DNA of 64,000 nucleotides, from the NCBI GenBank assembly GCA_017935675.1, contig JAGBHE010000065.1:62001-126000 (forward strand), written 5' to 3'. Position numbers and translations under genes: made by a program. The notes under the pieces are model-generated. The model ran no database searches. It worked only from the letters and a program-made list of their open reading frames with translations, and was not told the DNA's origin. Position 1 is the first letter of the stretch, and each line of letters starts with the position of its first letter. Shown here one piece after another: positions 33,383 to 42,815 of this stretch. Origin of the DNA: Clostridia bacterium (lineage in GTDB: Bacteria > Bacillota > Clostridia > UBA1381).

Positions 33383-34149
33383 CAGTGTTCACCTCCGTCG
33401 TGTTCCTTTAAAACTCTGTGAGGCAAACCGTGGGCTATAAGGTCTACGGGACAGCCGTAAAGCTCACTGACAACCTTTTCCGTCAGCCGCGGTTCGCCGT
33501 GATAAACAAGAGTTTCATTCAGACATGCAAGCTTTTTTACCTCTGATGAAATTGCAGTCATGTCATGTGTTACCATAATTATTGTTATTTTTTTGTTAAG
33601 CTTGCCGAGAAGACCATAAATCAGCTCTCTCGATTTTGGGTCGACGCTGGCAGTTGGCTCATCAAGAAGAAGTACGGACGGACCGGCAGCAAGGGCTCTT
33701 GCAATAAGGAGCCTTTGCAGCTCTCCTCCGGAAAGCTGAGATATGCTTCTGTCCGAATAGCCTGACAGACCTACAGCCTCAAGGCTTTTTTCCGCTTCCT
33801 CACGCTGCTGCTTTGAAAAGCGGAAAAAGGGGTGAAGCCCACCTTTTTGCATTGACGTAAGAACCACCTCGCCGACGCTTATGGGAAAACTTCTGTCAAG
33901 ATCTGAAAATTGCGGTACATAACCGAGTATTTTTTTGTTATCGTGCAGTGTATTCCCGAAAATTCTGATTTCTCCGGATTTTGCCGGAACAAGTCCGAGA
34001 ATCGCTTTCAGAAGCGTGGACTTTCCGCTGCCGTTTGGGCCCATAATTCCGAGATATTCACCTTCCTCGACAGAAAGCGAAATATCACGCAGCGCCGTAT
34101 GCTTCCCGTAGGAAACATTCAGATTTTTGATTTCAATGGCATCTTTCAT
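33376..34149 (-). CDS. znuC: Zinc/manganese ABC transporter ATP-binding protein
   Basis: A 257-residue ABC ATPase with Walker A GPNGSGKST near residue 37, signature LSGGELQRL near 138, Walker B VLLLDEPTASVD near 158, and a switch His in VTHD. A Cys/His-containing tail (EHDGGEHCC) ends the protein. It overlaps the permease gene and lies 44 bp behind the binding-protein gene. Confidence 0.92.
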   Translation of the reverse strand: MKDAIEIKNLNVSYGKHTALRDISLSVEEGEYLGIMGPNGSGKSTLLKAILGLVPAKSGEIRIFGNTLHDNKKILGYVPQFSDLDRSFPISVGEVVLTSMQKGGLHPFFRFSKQQREEAEKSLEAVGLSGYSDRSISQLSGGELQRLLIARALAAGPSVLLLDEPTASVDPKSRELIYGLLGKLNKKITIIMVTHDMTAISSEVKKLACLNETLVYHGEPRLTEKVVSELYGCPVDLIAHGLPHRVLKEHDGGEHCC

Positions 34150-34193
34150 TTATTCTGACCTCTTTGCCTAAAATTTCCCGCGGAAGAACAAAA

Positions 34194-35057
34194 TTATTCC
34201 GTATTATCTGCTCCGGCGATTGCTTTCGCCATGCGTATAAGATTTTCGGTGTAGTCCTCAGCAAGGGGAGAAAGGGGCACCGCTTTTCCTCCGATTTCCT
34301 CTGCAAACGCGCGTGCCTGATGGCCGTCGGTTTCCTGCTGATAAAATATAGCTGTTATTCCTTTGGTTTCAGCCATATCCGCAAGCTGCGCAAGCCTTGA
34401 CGCGGTTGCCTCCTTGCCCTCTTCCTCAAGGGCGGTCATTATGAGACCGTATTCGTCCGCAAAATATCCGAAAGCAGGATGAAAAACGATAAAATCCTTG
34501 TTTTTTGCAGATGACAGGATTTCAGAGGCTTCGGCTGACGCTGATGTGATTTTCTCAGTATATGAGCTGCTTCCCGCAGAAAAGGTTTGGCTCATTTCGG
34601 GGCAGAGCTCCGACAGCCGTTCGGTGATTAGCTTTGTCATAAGCGCAGCGCGGCGTGCTGACAGCCATATATGAGGGTCACGTTCTTCGCCGAGAGTGAG
34701 CTCAGGATACGTTTCCGCGCATTTTTCCGCAAGATCATATACTTCAAGCTCCTTTACGTTCGGCAGAATGTTTGATTGTTCGGCCGGAACGCCGATTGTA
34801 AAATAAATATCGGCTTCGTTCAGCTTTTCTATATCTCTCGGCGCGGGCTCGTATGTTTCCGGGCTGTAGCCTGCCGGAATTACTGTAATAATTTCGACCG
34901 AATCGCCGCAGATGTTTTTTATGAAATCAGCCTGCGGCGGTATAGATACGGCAATCTTCGGCTTGTCCGCCGCCTCTTCCTTCCTATTATTTGCACAGGA
35001 GGCAAGAGGGGCTGAGACTGCCGCAGCTAAAAGCAGGGATAAAAATATTTTTTTCAT
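34194..35057 (-). CDS. znuA: Metal-binding lipoprotein of the zinc/manganese ABC transporter
   Basis: A 287-residue cluster A-I solute-binding lipoprotein. The signal ends in a lipobox, LASC near residue 20. Metal-ligand segments are DPHIWLSARRAA and FHPAFGYFADEYG; a helix with GKEATASRLAQLAD joins the lobes. The His-rich loop typical of many zinc-specific members is absent, so zinc or manganese remains open. ATG 35057, behind GGAG, is chosen over the longer frame to 35105, which would add residues before the signal peptide. It is the first gene of the importer operon. Confidence 0.88.
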   Translation of the reverse strand: MKKIFLSLLLAAAVSAPLASCANNRKEEAADKPKIAVSIPPQADFIKNICGDSVEIITVIPAGYSPETYEPAPRDIEKLNEADIYFTIGVPAEQSNILPNVKELEVYDLAEKCAETYPELTLGEERDPHIWLSARRAALMTKLITERLSELCPEMSQTFSAGSSSYTEKITSASAEASEILSSAKNKDFIVFHPAFGYFADEYGLIMTALEEEGKEATASRLAQLADMAETKGITAIFYQQETDGHQARAFAEEIGGKAVPLSPLAEDYTENLIRMAKAIAGADNTE

Positions 35058-35110
35058 AGGGTCTCCGTTTCTAAATAAAGCAATGGTTACGTCCGTCTGG
35101 AACAAGTTAA

Positions 35111-35139
35111 ATTATATCACTATTATTATAAAAAGTCAA
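35111..35139 (-). promoter_or_regulatory. Promoter of the metal-importer operon
   Basis: On the minus strand TTGACT (35134-35139) and TATAAT (35111-35116) are 17 bp apart. No clear Zur or MntR box was recognised near it. Confidence 0.7.
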
Positions 35140-35220
35140 TATTTTACTGAATTTTTTTGAAGCTGCCTGAATCTGAAATATGTACATATTGTAAAATTTC
35201 ATACATTTTTAAAAAAGCTA

Positions 35221-35249
35221 TTGAAATTTTATTTTCTTTATGATATTAT
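35221..35249 (+). promoter_or_regulatory. Promoter for galM
   Basis: TTGAAA (35221-35226) and TATTAT (35244-35249) are spaced by 17 bp, 65 bp upstream of the start. Confidence 0.5.
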
Positions 35250-35313
35250 TAATCAAGAATTATTTGCCGGCATTATGTTTTTTTAGTGTGCCGGAATGAA
35301 AGGAAGATTTATT

Positions 35314-36366
35314 ATGTCTGTTGAAAGCAGGGTATTCGGGAAATGCGGCAGGGACACCGTTACGGAGTACATAATGAAAAACAAGGGAGGAATGACCGTC
35401 GGCATTCTTGACAGGGGAGGAATTATCAGAAGCATTGTTATAAAGGATAAATTCGGAAATGATGTTGATGTTGTTCTTGCGAATAAGGATGCTGAATCGC
35501 TTATAAAAAATGCCGGATATATGGGCTCGGCAGTAGGACGATATGCCAACAGGCTGGCGGCAGGAGAGTTTGAAATTAACGGAATAAGCTACAATGTGCC
35601 CAAAAATGACGGAGAAAACAGTCTGCACGGCGGAATATGCGGCTTTGACAAGAAAATGTGGAGCGTTGAAGTCGCCGGTACAGACGATGCCCCGGAGCTT
35701 ATTCTCAGCCTTTGCTCAGAGGACGGCGAGGAGGGCTACCCCGGACGGCTTGAAATAAAAATGACCTATACGCTTACAGCTGATAATGCTTTTGTTATAA
35801 GATACGAAGCCGTATCGGATAAGGATACTATTGTAAACCTTACAAATCACAGCTATTTTAATCTCGGCGGACATGCTTCCGGAACTATAGACAATCAGAT
35901 TCTTAAAATGAACAGCAGCTTTTTTACGCCTAACTCCGAGGATTGCATGCCGACGGGAGAAATACTGTCAGTTCAGGGCAATGCATTTGATTTCAGAATG
36001 GGAAAAGCTTTTGCTGACGGCTTCGCAAGTGATTACGGTCAGGTGCGTATGTTCGGCGGCTTTGACCATAACTTCATAATTGACGGGCGTGGATTCAGAG
36101 AATGTGCCGTTGCGGAAAATCCCGAAAACGGAATTGTTATGGAGGTTAAAACAAATAAGCCCGGTGTGCAGCTTTACACCTGCAATATGATGAGCGAAGG
36201 CACGGTCGGAAAAGACGGTGCTGTATACGGGAAGCATTCGGCATTTTGTCTTGAAACTCAGTATTTCCCGAATTCCATGAAATGCGCTCATTTCCCAAGC
36301 CCTGTTCTGCGTGCTGGTGAAAAGTACGATTTTACGACATCTTACGCTTTTTCTTTAAAAAAATAA
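35314..36366 (+). CDS. galM: Aldose 1-epimerase (galactose mutarotase)
   Basis: A 350-residue cytoplasmic enzyme that interconverts alpha and beta anomers of galactose or other aldoses. NSLHGGICGFD near residue 98, NLTNHSYFNLGG near 174 (catalytic His) and CLETQYFPN near 310 (catalytic Glu) are the family landmarks. AAAGGA lies nine bases before ATG 35314; an upstream ATG at 35296 falls on the ribosome site. It stands alone between the metal importer and the fatty-acid operon and probably supports sugar use. Confidence 0.92.
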   Translation: MSVESRVFGKCGRDTVTEYIMKNKGGMTVGILDRGGIIRSIVIKDKFGNDVDVVLANKDAESLIKNAGYMGSAVGRYANRLAAGEFEINGISYNVPKNDGENSLHGGICGFDKKMWSVEVAGTDDAPELILSLCSEDGEEGYPGRLEIKMTYTLTADNAFVIRYEAVSDKDTIVNLTNHSYFNLGGHASGTIDNQILKMNSSFFTPNSEDCMPTGEILSVQGNAFDFRMGKAFADGFASDYGQVRMFGGFDHNFIIDGRGFRECAVAENPENGIVMEVKTNKPGVQLYTCNMMSEGTVGKDGAVYGKHSAFCLETQYFPNSMKCAHFPSPVLRAGEKYDFTTSYAFSLKK

Positions 36367-36461
36367 AAAAATTGCTTTCATGATAAATGTGAAGTAATTA
36401 CAAAAAAACACCCGTTTTGCAGCACTGTTTTGAGCAATACACAGCATTTGAGGAAAAAATA

Positions 36462-36490
36462 TTGACAAATCCGTTAAACCGTTATATAAT
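36462..36490 (+). promoter_or_regulatory. Sigma-A promoter of the fatty-acid synthesis operon
   Basis: TTGACA (36462-36467) and TATAAT (36485-36490) have a 17-bp spacer. The leader of about 85 nt contains a hairpin, GCAAAAAC-TAAGG-GTTTTTGC (36531-36551). No FapR- or FabT-type operator was recognised. Confidence 0.75.
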
Positions 36491-36583
36491 TAAATGAAGA
36501 ACCTGTGCTTGCTGCTATATCGGAGCAATAGCAAAAACTAAGGGTTTTTGCGGTAAAAATAATTGAATTGAGGCAGAGTATTT

Positions 36584-37546
36584 ATGGGATTTAGTATAAT
36601 TGGTACGGGAAAATCCGTGCCGGGTCATGTTGTTACAAATGAAATGCTAAGTAGGTTCCTTGAAACTAATGATGAGTGGATTTCATCAAGAACCGGAATA
36701 AAAAACAGAAATGTAATCACGGATGAAACCTTGCTCGGACTTGCTTCGGAGGCGGCCGAGGCTGCTGTTTCGGACGCCGGAATTTCGGTTGCCGATATTG
36801 ATATGATTGTTGTATCAACATTGCAGGGAGATTTTGTTTCTCCGGCGCTTTCATGCCTGGTGGCTCAGAAAATCGGTTCATCTGCCGATAAGGTTTTTGA
36901 TATAAATATGGGGTGCTGCGGTTTTGTGTTCGCCCTTGATCTTGCCGACACTTATCTTTCGGCAGGCAAGGCTGAATGCGTGCTTGTTGTATGTGCGGAG
37001 TCTCTTTCAAAGCTTGTTGATTGGACTGACCGTTCAACCTGTGTGCTTTTCGGTGACGGAGCCGGAGCTGTGGTATTAAAGAAAAGTGATAATAAAGCGG
37101 AAATCATTACAAAAATAGAAGGCGGTTATGAAAACCTTTATATTCCCGGCCGTATGGGAAACAGCCCGTATGCCGTTAAAAAAGACGGCTCCGAATACCT
37201 TGCAATGAACGGACGGGAAATTTTTAAGTTCGCGGTGTCTTCAATTGTTGAGGATATCGGTACCGTGCTTGAAAATAACAGCCTCAGCTGCGAGGATGTT
37301 TCATATTTTCTGCTGCATCAGGCAAACCTCAGAATTATTAATTTTTCAAGGCAGAGACTTGGTCAGCCGGAGGAAAAGTTTCCGCATAATGTCGAAAATT
37401 ACGGAAATACTTCTTCGGCATCCATCCCGATACTTCTTGATGACTTAAATAAGCAGGGAATGTTAAAAAAGGATGATTTAATTGTTTTCAGCGCCTTTGG
37501 TGCCGGTCTTGCAAGAGGTACATGCCTTATTAAATGGGGCAGATAA
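36584..37546 (+). CDS. fabH: Beta-ketoacyl-ACP synthase III
   Basis: FabH condenses acetyl- or branched acyl-CoA with malonyl-ACP to start each fatty acid. In this 320-residue protein the Cys of MGCCGFVFAL (about residue 113), the His of LLHQANLRI (about 244) and the Asn of ENYGNTSSASIP (about 274) form the catalytic triad. It is the first gene of an eleven-gene operon and is preceded by a GAGG site. Confidence 0.95.
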   Translation: MGFSIIGTGKSVPGHVVTNEMLSRFLETNDEWISSRTGIKNRNVITDETLLGLASEAAEAAVSDAGISVADIDMIVVSTLQGDFVSPALSCLVAQKIGSSADKVFDINMGCCGFVFALDLADTYLSAGKAECVLVVCAESLSKLVDWTDRSTCVLFGDGAGAVVLKKSDNKAEIITKIEGGYENLYIPGRMGNSPYAVKKDGSEYLAMNGREIFKFAVSSIVEDIGTVLENNSLSCEDVSYFLLHQANLRIINFSRQRLGQPEEKFPHNVENYGNTSSASIPILLDDLNKQGMLKKDDLIVFSAFGAGLARGTCLIKWGR

Positions 37547-37654
37547 TTGTTTTATGAAATTAAGGAAGCGCAGTGAGGAATAAATACCCGAGCGCGGTTT
37601 CTTAGTATAAAAAGTGCGGAGTTATCCGCAAATACAAATATGGAGGAATTTAAA

Positions 37655-37879
37655 ATGGTATTGGAAAAGGTAATTGACATGCTGGCTGATTATTCTGATG
37701 TGGAGTCTGATAAAATAACCGAGGACAGCACATTTGAAGAGCTGGGACTTGATTCTCTTGATACTGTTGAGCTTATTATGGGTATTGAGGATGAATTCGG
37801 TGTTACAATTGAAATGAGCGATGAATTCAAGACGGTGGGTTCGGTTGTAAAGTACATCGAAGACAATATGGAGCAGTAA
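37655..37879 (+). CDS. acpP: Acyl carrier protein
   Basis: A 74-residue acidic carrier that holds growing acyl chains on phosphopantetheine attached to the Ser of GLDSLDTVEL (about residue 34). ATG 37655 has GGAGG nine bases upstream; the ATG at 37640 overlaps that site. It lies between fabH and fabK, as in streptococcal fab clusters. Confidence 0.95.
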   Translation: MVLEKVIDMLADYSDVESDKITEDSTFEELGLDSLDTVELIMGIEDEFGVTIEMSDEFKTVGSVVKYIEDNMEQ

Positions 37880-37892
37880 TATCATATTGCCC

Positions 37893-37921
37893 GGGGCTGC
37901 TGCTTAACACGCAACAGCCCC
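37893..37921 (+). other. Intra-operon hairpin after acpP
   Basis: GGGGCTG (37893-37899) pairs with CAGCCCC (37915-37921), and pairing extends inward with one mismatch. Without a T-run it is more likely an mRNA processing or stabilising hairpin than a terminator, and could keep acpP mRNA abundant. Confidence 0.5.
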
Positions 37922-37995
37922 GAAAGCTTATTTGCGTGAAAATGTCGATTTAAGGGGCAGTTTATGCCTCGTAGCAGAGAAGGAATGGTAATAAA

Positions 37996-38943
37996 ATGAT
38001 CAGAACACCGATTTGTGAAATGCTTGGCATTGAATATCCGATTTTTCAGGGAGGAATGGCATGGGTTGCCGACGCATCACTTGCTTCTGCGGTTTCAAAC
38101 GCCGGAGGACTCGGAATTATTGCGGCGATGAACAGCAATGGTGAACAGCTTAGGGCTGAAATTAAAAAATGCAAGGAAATGACGGATAAGCCCTTCGGAG
38201 TAAATGTTATGCTTATGAGTCCGTTTGCAGATGAAGCCGCGCGTGTTGTCATTGAGGAAAATGTCAGCGTTGTAACTACCGGAGCGGGAAATCCGTCAAA
38301 ATATATGAAGGAATGGACTGAGGCGGGAATAAAGGTAATACCTGTTGTTCCGTCTGTTGCGCTGGCAAGAATGGTTGAGCGTGTAGGCGCTTCGGCGGTT
38401 ATTGCCGAGGGCGGTGAGTCGGGAGGACATGTTGGTGAAATTACAACTATGGCTCTTGTTCCGCAGGTGGCTTCCGCAGTGTCAATTCCTGTTATCGCTG
38501 CCGGAGGCATCGGGGACGGGCGCGGAATTGCAGCGGCGTTTATGCTCGGTGCTGTCGGTGTGCAGCTGGGGACAAGATTTCTTGTCGCTGAGGAATGCAC
38601 AATCAGCGGGGTTTACAAGGAAAAGGTACTTAAGGCTAAGGATATCGACACAATTACTACCGGCAAGCGTCTCGGACATCCTGTGAGAAGTCTTAAAACG
38701 CCTTTTTCGAGAAGAATGTTCAAATGTGAGTATGATATGAATGTGTCTGATGAGGAGCTTGAACAGATGGGAGTCGGCAGTCTCAGGAAGGCAGCTCGTG
38801 AGGGAGACCTTGAAAACGGCTCTTTCCTTGCCGGACAGATAGCCGGTATGGTCAGCAAGACGCAGACATGTCATGAGATTGTTACTGAAATTTTTGAGGA
38901 AGCCGAGGCTGTCCTGAAGGGAGCGGGCAAATGGGTAAAATAG
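37996..38943 (+). CDS. fabK: FMN-dependent enoyl-ACP reductase II
   Basis: FabK reduces trans-2-enoyl-ACP with NAD(P)H and FMN. This 315-residue TIM-barrel protein has PIFQGGMAWVADASLA near the start, EGGESGGHVG near residue 137 and AAGGIGDGRGIAAA near 168 for FMN phosphate binding. FabK replaces FabI here; no fabI gene is in the window. Its end overlaps fabD by 13 bp. Confidence 0.93.
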   Translation: MIRTPICEMLGIEYPIFQGGMAWVADASLASAVSNAGGLGIIAAMNSNGEQLRAEIKKCKEMTDKPFGVNVMLMSPFADEAARVVIEENVSVVTTGAGNPSKYMKEWTEAGIKVIPVVPSVALARMVERVGASAVIAEGGESGGHVGEITTMALVPQVASAVSIPVIAAGGIGDGRGIAAAFMLGAVGVQLGTRFLVAEECTISGVYKEKVLKAKDIDTITTGKRLGHPVRSLKTPFSRRMFKCEYDMNVSDEELEQMGVGSLRKAAREGDLENGSFLAGQIAGMVSKTQTCHEIVTEIFEEAEAVLKGAGKWVK

Positions 38944-39851
38944 CTTTTGTTTTTGCCGGTCAGGGTGCGCAGTATCCCGGTATGGGGAAGGAAATATATG
39001 AAAGCTCAGAGGCCGGAAAACGCGTCTTTGATGTTGTTCAAAATATTCGTCCCGGATTAAAGGAGCTGTGTTTTTCGGGAAGCGCCGAGGAGCTTTCCGT
39101 TACTGTAAATACACAGCCTGCTCTTTTTGCGGTTGACCTTGCATGCGCTGCTGTCATGGAGGAGCTTGGCGTAGTACCTGATGGGGCGGCAGGTTTTTCT
39201 CTGGGTGAGATTCCAGCCCTTGCTTTTGCCGGCGCCTTTTCTTACGAGGCGGGTGCTGAGCTTGTGATGAAGCGTGCGGTTCTTATGCAGGAAAGCAGTG
39301 AGAAAAATCCGGGTGCAATGGCGGCAGTTTTGAAGCTTGATGATGAAGCTGTTGAAGGACTTTGCCGTGAAATCGGAGATATATATCCGGTAAATTATAA
39401 TTCTCCCGGTCAGCTTGTATGCGCCGGGAAAAAAGAAAAAATCGATATATTGGTAAATGAAGCTGCAGCAGCGGGGGGCCGCGCATTGCCGCTTGCCGTG
39501 AGCGGAGCTTTTCACTGCCCGTTTATGGACGCGGCTGCTGACGGCATGAAGAAATATCTTGAGGATAAGGAGCTTGATGCTTTCAGGTTCCCGGTATATT
39601 CAAATGCGGCAGCAAAGCCCTACGGCGGAAAGGAGCTTATTTCGAAGCAAATAAACAGTCCTGTCAGATGGAAGGAAATTGTTTCGGAAATGATAAGCGG
39701 CGGATTTGACACCTTTGTTGAGGTGGGAGCCGGAAAAACTCTTTCCGGTTTGATAAAGAAAATTGACCGCAGCGTGCGCGTTATGAACGTGCAGACTTAT
39801 GATGATGCGTTACAGGCTGCGGATTTAATAAAGGAGAATGCAAATGTTTAA
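38931..39851 (+). CDS. fabD: Malonyl-CoA:ACP transacylase
   Basis: FabD loads malonyl groups onto ACP. This 306-residue protein has the GQGAQYPGMG opening, the nucleophile Ser in GFSLGEIPAL (about residue 90) and the catalytic His in GAFHCPFMD (about 197). The start lies inside the end of fabK and the end overlaps the fabG start region, so the three genes are translationally coupled. Confidence 0.94.
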   Translation: MGKIAFVFAGQGAQYPGMGKEIYESSEAGKRVFDVVQNIRPGLKELCFSGSAEELSVTVNTQPALFAVDLACAAVMEELGVVPDGAAGFSLGEIPALAFAGAFSYEAGAELVMKRAVLMQESSEKNPGAMAAVLKLDDEAVEGLCREIGDIYPVNYNSPGQLVCAGKKEKIDILVNEAAAAGGRALPLAVSGAFHCPFMDAAADGMKKYLEDKELDAFRFPVYSNAAAKPYGGKELISKQINSPVRWKEIVSEMISGGFDTFVEVGAGKTLSGLIKKIDRSVRVMNVQTYDDALQAADLIKENANV

Positions 39852-40581
39852 GGATAAGGTTGCGCTTGTAACAGGCGGCAGCCGCGGAATCGGTTTTGAA
39901 ATTGCGCGGACTCTTGCCTCCCATGGCGCACAGATTGCAATTATATATGCCGGCTCTGATGAGGCGGCGGAAAATGCCTGCAAGCTGATATCGTTGGAGG
40001 GCAGATGCAAAGCTTATAAATGTGATGTTTCTGATTTTGAAAACAGTGGAAAAACAGTCGAAGCAGTCATTTCCGATTTCGGAAGGGTAGATATACTGGT
40101 AAATAATGCAGGGATAACACGTGACAAGCTTATTATGCAGATGTCTGAGCAGGATTTTGACGATTGTATTAATGTTAATCTGAAGGGTGCTTTTAATTTT
40201 ATAAAACATCTTTCAAGGCGCTTTCTTAAACAGCGCAGCGGCAGAATTATAAACATAAGCTCTGTTGTGGGTCTTATGGGAAATGCCGGACAGATAAACT
40301 ACGCCTCCTCAAAAGCCGGAATTATCGGGCTGACCAAATCGGCTGCAAAGGAGCTTGCGCCAAGAGGAATAACCTGCAATGCTGTTGCACCGGGGTATAT
40401 TGAAACTTATATGACGGCGGCGCTCAGCGAGGAAATAAGAGCAGGTTTTGTTGAGGCGATACCGCTTAAAAGGGCAGGAAGTCCTGCTGATGTGGCGGCT
40501 GCTGTACTGTTTCTGGCGTCCGACGCTGCCGGATACATAACAGGACAGGTCCTTAAGGTTGACGGAGGTATGTATATTTAA
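39844..40581 (+). CDS. fabG: 3-oxoacyl-ACP reductase
   Basis: FabG reduces 3-ketoacyl-ACP with NADPH. This 245-residue short-chain dehydrogenase has TGGSRGIG near residue 10, NNAGITRD near 85, and the Ser-Tyr-Lys set in ISSVVG and YASSKAG (about 136-156). ATG 39844 has AAGGAG seven bases upstream; the ATG at 39838 is too close. Confidence 0.94.
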   Translation: MFKDKVALVTGGSRGIGFEIARTLASHGAQIAIIYAGSDEAAENACKLISLEGRCKAYKCDVSDFENSGKTVEAVISDFGRVDILVNNAGITRDKLIMQMSEQDFDDCINVNLKGAFNFIKHLSRRFLKQRSGRIINISSVVGLMGNAGQINYASSKAGIIGLTKSAAKELAPRGITCNAVAPGYIETYMTAALSEEIRAGFVEAIPLKRAGSPADVAAAVLFLASDAAGYITGQVLKVDGGMYI

Positions 40582-40683
40582 GGAATAAAGCACTGCAGCC
40601 AATCGGTGCTTCCTTAAGTCTGAACATGGACTCTCGGGAGAATAATCCCATATATTCAGGTTACGAAAGGGGTTTTTTACAGA

Positions 40684-41919
40684 ATGAACAGAGTAGTTAT
40701 TACCGGAATGGGAGCCGTTACTCCTGTAGGGAATAATACGGCTGAATTTTGGAACAGCATTAAAGGCGGCGTCTGCGGAATAGATTTTATAACTAAATTT
40801 GACACGGACGACCTTAAGGTTAAAATTGCGGCAGAGGTAAAGGGTTTTGACCCTCTTGAATATTTTGAGGGCAAAAGCGAGCTGAGAAAAACAGATTTGT
40901 TTGTTCAGTACGCTGTTGCTGCAGCTGCTCAGGCAGCGAAGGACAGCGGTATTTCCGGTACAGTTCCGCAGGAGCGTCTCGGAGTTTATGTGGGCAGCGG
41001 AATCGGCGGAATAAGCACCTTTGCCGATGAGACTATAAAGCTTCATGAAAGGGGACCGTCAAGGGTATCGCCTCATTTTATACCTCAGATGATAGGTAAT
41101 ATGGCGTCGGGAGTTATTGCTATCAAGCATAAAGCCAAGGGACCGTGTCTTCCTGTTGTAACAGCGTGCGCAACATCGACACATGCAATCGGCGAGGCGT
41201 TCAGAGCTATTAAGTTCGGGTATGCAGACGCTTGCTTTGCCGGAGGAGCTGAGGCGGCAATTACACCTCTTGCGGTTGCCGGTTTTACAAATTGCATGGC
41301 GCTTTCGACAAAAAATGACCCTGCGCGCGCCTCGATTCCCTTTGATAAGGAACGTGACGGTTTTGTAATGGGCGAAGGCAGCGGAATACTTATTCTTGAG
41401 GAATATGAACATGCAAAGGCACGCGGAGCGCATATTTATGCTGAGGTCTGCGGTTATGGCAATACGTGTGATGCATATCATGTAACAGCTCCCGACCCTG
41501 AGGCTGAGGGCGGTGCCAGAGCACTTAGACTTGCTCTTGATGAAGCAGAGATTACTTCATATGAAAAGCTTTATATAAATGCTCACGGCACCGGAACGCC
41601 GCTTAACGATAAATCGGAAACTCTTGTAATAAAGAAAGCTCTCGGCGTGACGGCGGCAAAGGCTGCATATATCAGTTCAACAAAATCCATGACAGGTCAT
41701 ATGCTCGGAGCTGCTGGAGCTGCTGAGGCGATCGTCTGCGCTCTTGCTCTTGAGAACGGTATAATTCCTCCGACTATCGGATATAAGGTTCCGGATCCGG
41801 AGTGTGATCTTAACTATGTTCCGGGCAAGGCGCTTGAAATGGCTGCGGAATGTGCGGTTTCACTGTCCTTGGGATTTGGAGGACATAATGCATGTATAGC
41901 CCTTAAAAAGGCTCAGTGA
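40684..41919 (+). CDS. fabF: Beta-ketoacyl-ACP synthase II
   Basis: FabF elongates acyl-ACP with malonyl-ACP. This 411-residue thiolase-fold enzyme has the catalytic Cys in TACATSTHAIG (about residue 162), His in NAHGTGTPLND (about 302) and His in STKSMTGHMLGA (about 338). A 102-bp gap with GAAAGGGG separates it from fabG. Its stop overlaps the accB region. Confidence 0.95.
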   Translation: MNRVVITGMGAVTPVGNNTAEFWNSIKGGVCGIDFITKFDTDDLKVKIAAEVKGFDPLEYFEGKSELRKTDLFVQYAVAAAAQAAKDSGISGTVPQERLGVYVGSGIGGISTFADETIKLHERGPSRVSPHFIPQMIGNMASGVIAIKHKAKGPCLPVVTACATSTHAIGEAFRAIKFGYADACFAGGAEAAITPLAVAGFTNCMALSTKNDPARASIPFDKERDGFVMGEGSGILILEEYEHAKARGAHIYAEVCGYGNTCDAYHVTAPDPEAEGGARALRLALDEAEITSYEKLYINAHGTGTPLNDKSETLVIKKALGVTAAKAAYISSTKSMTGHMLGAAGAAEAIVCALALENGIIPPTIGYKVPDPECDLNYVPGKALEMAAECAVSLSLGFGGHNACIALKKAQ

Positions 41920-41933
41920 GTGTGGAGGTTGCT

Positions 41934-42371
41934 ATGAATTTAAAACAAATAAAAGCTCTTGCAGCAATGATGAATGAGGAAGGTCTTACCCGTGTGGAGA
42001 TCAGCGAAGGGGAAACCGTAATAAAGCTTGAAAAAGAAGCGAAGATTCTCAGCGCTCCGGCAGCTCCCGCTTTAAAGGCGGAAGCGGTATCAGAAGCAAA
42101 AGCCGGAGTTTCGGTATCAGCGGCAGTTTCCTCCGGCGACCGTGAAATAAAATCGCCTATGGTCGGTGTGTTTTATTCTGCATCTGCCCCGGGTGAGGAG
42201 CCGTTTGTATCGGTCGGAAGCCGCGTCAAAAAGGGCGATGTTGTATGCATAATAGAAGCTATGAAGCTTATGAATGAAATAACAGCTGATTCTGACGGAG
42301 AAATTACGGAAATCTGCGTGTCAAATGAGCAGATTGTTGAATACGGCCAGCCGCTGTTCAGACTGCGCTGA
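41934..42371 (+). CDS. accB: Biotin carboxyl carrier protein of acetyl-CoA carboxylase
   Basis: A 145-residue carrier with an N-terminal helical region, an Ala/Pro/Ser-rich linker (about residues 45-70) and a C-terminal biotinyl domain with the target Lys in IEAMKLMNEI (about 109). GGAGG lies before ATG 41934; a frame from GTG 41916 overlaps fabF and lacks a site. Confidence 0.94.
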   Translation: MNLKQIKALAAMMNEEGLTRVEISEGETVIKLEKEAKILSAPAAPALKAEAVSEAKAGVSVSAAVSSGDREIKSPMVGVFYSASAPGEEPFVSVGSRVKKGDVVCIIEAMKLMNEITADSDGEITEICVSNEQIVEYGQPLFRLR

Positions 42372-42392
42372 CCGAAAAACTGGAGCTATGCT

Positions 42393-42812
42393 ATGAACAG
42401 AGATGAGATAAAGAAAATTTTGCCTCATCGCGAGCCTATGCTGCTTGTGGACGAGGCGTACCTTGATGAAAATAATGTTGCGCACGGCAGCTATACCGTG
42501 CGCGGCGATGAGTTTTTTCTTCAGGGGCATTTTCCGGGCAATCCTGTTGTACCCGGTGTTATTCAGTGTGAGATGGCGGCACAGACCTGCTGTGTTTTGC
42601 TCAGTGATAAAATTGACGGAGCTACGCCTATGTACACAGGTATTAATAATGTTAAGTTCAAAAAACCGGTTAAGCCCGGCGATACAATTGCTTTTGAATG
42701 TGAGCTTGTGAGAGTAAAGGAACCCTTTTATTTTGCAAAGGGTACGGGGCGTGTTGACGGAAAAGTTTGTGTAAGCGGAGAGTTTTCTTTCGCTGTTGTT
42801 AAAGGAGTGTAG
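42393..42812 (+). CDS. fabZ: 3-hydroxyacyl-ACP dehydratase
   Basis: FabZ removes water from 3-hydroxyacyl-ACP. This 139-residue hot-dog-fold protein has LPHREPMLLVDE near residue 9, the catalytic His in GHFPGNPVVPGV (about 48) and Glu in QCEMAAQ (about 62). It follows accB by 21 bp. No fabA, fabM or fabN gene was recognised nearby, so the route to unsaturated acids is not explained by this operon. Confidence 0.94.
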   Translation: MNRDEIKKILPHREPMLLVDEAYLDENNVAHGSYTVRGDEFFLQGHFPGNPVVPGVIQCEMAAQTCCVLLSDKIDGATPMYTGINNVKFKKPVKPGDTIAFECELVRVKEPFYFAKGTGRVDGKVCVSGEFSFAVVKGV

Positions 42813-42815
42813 GCT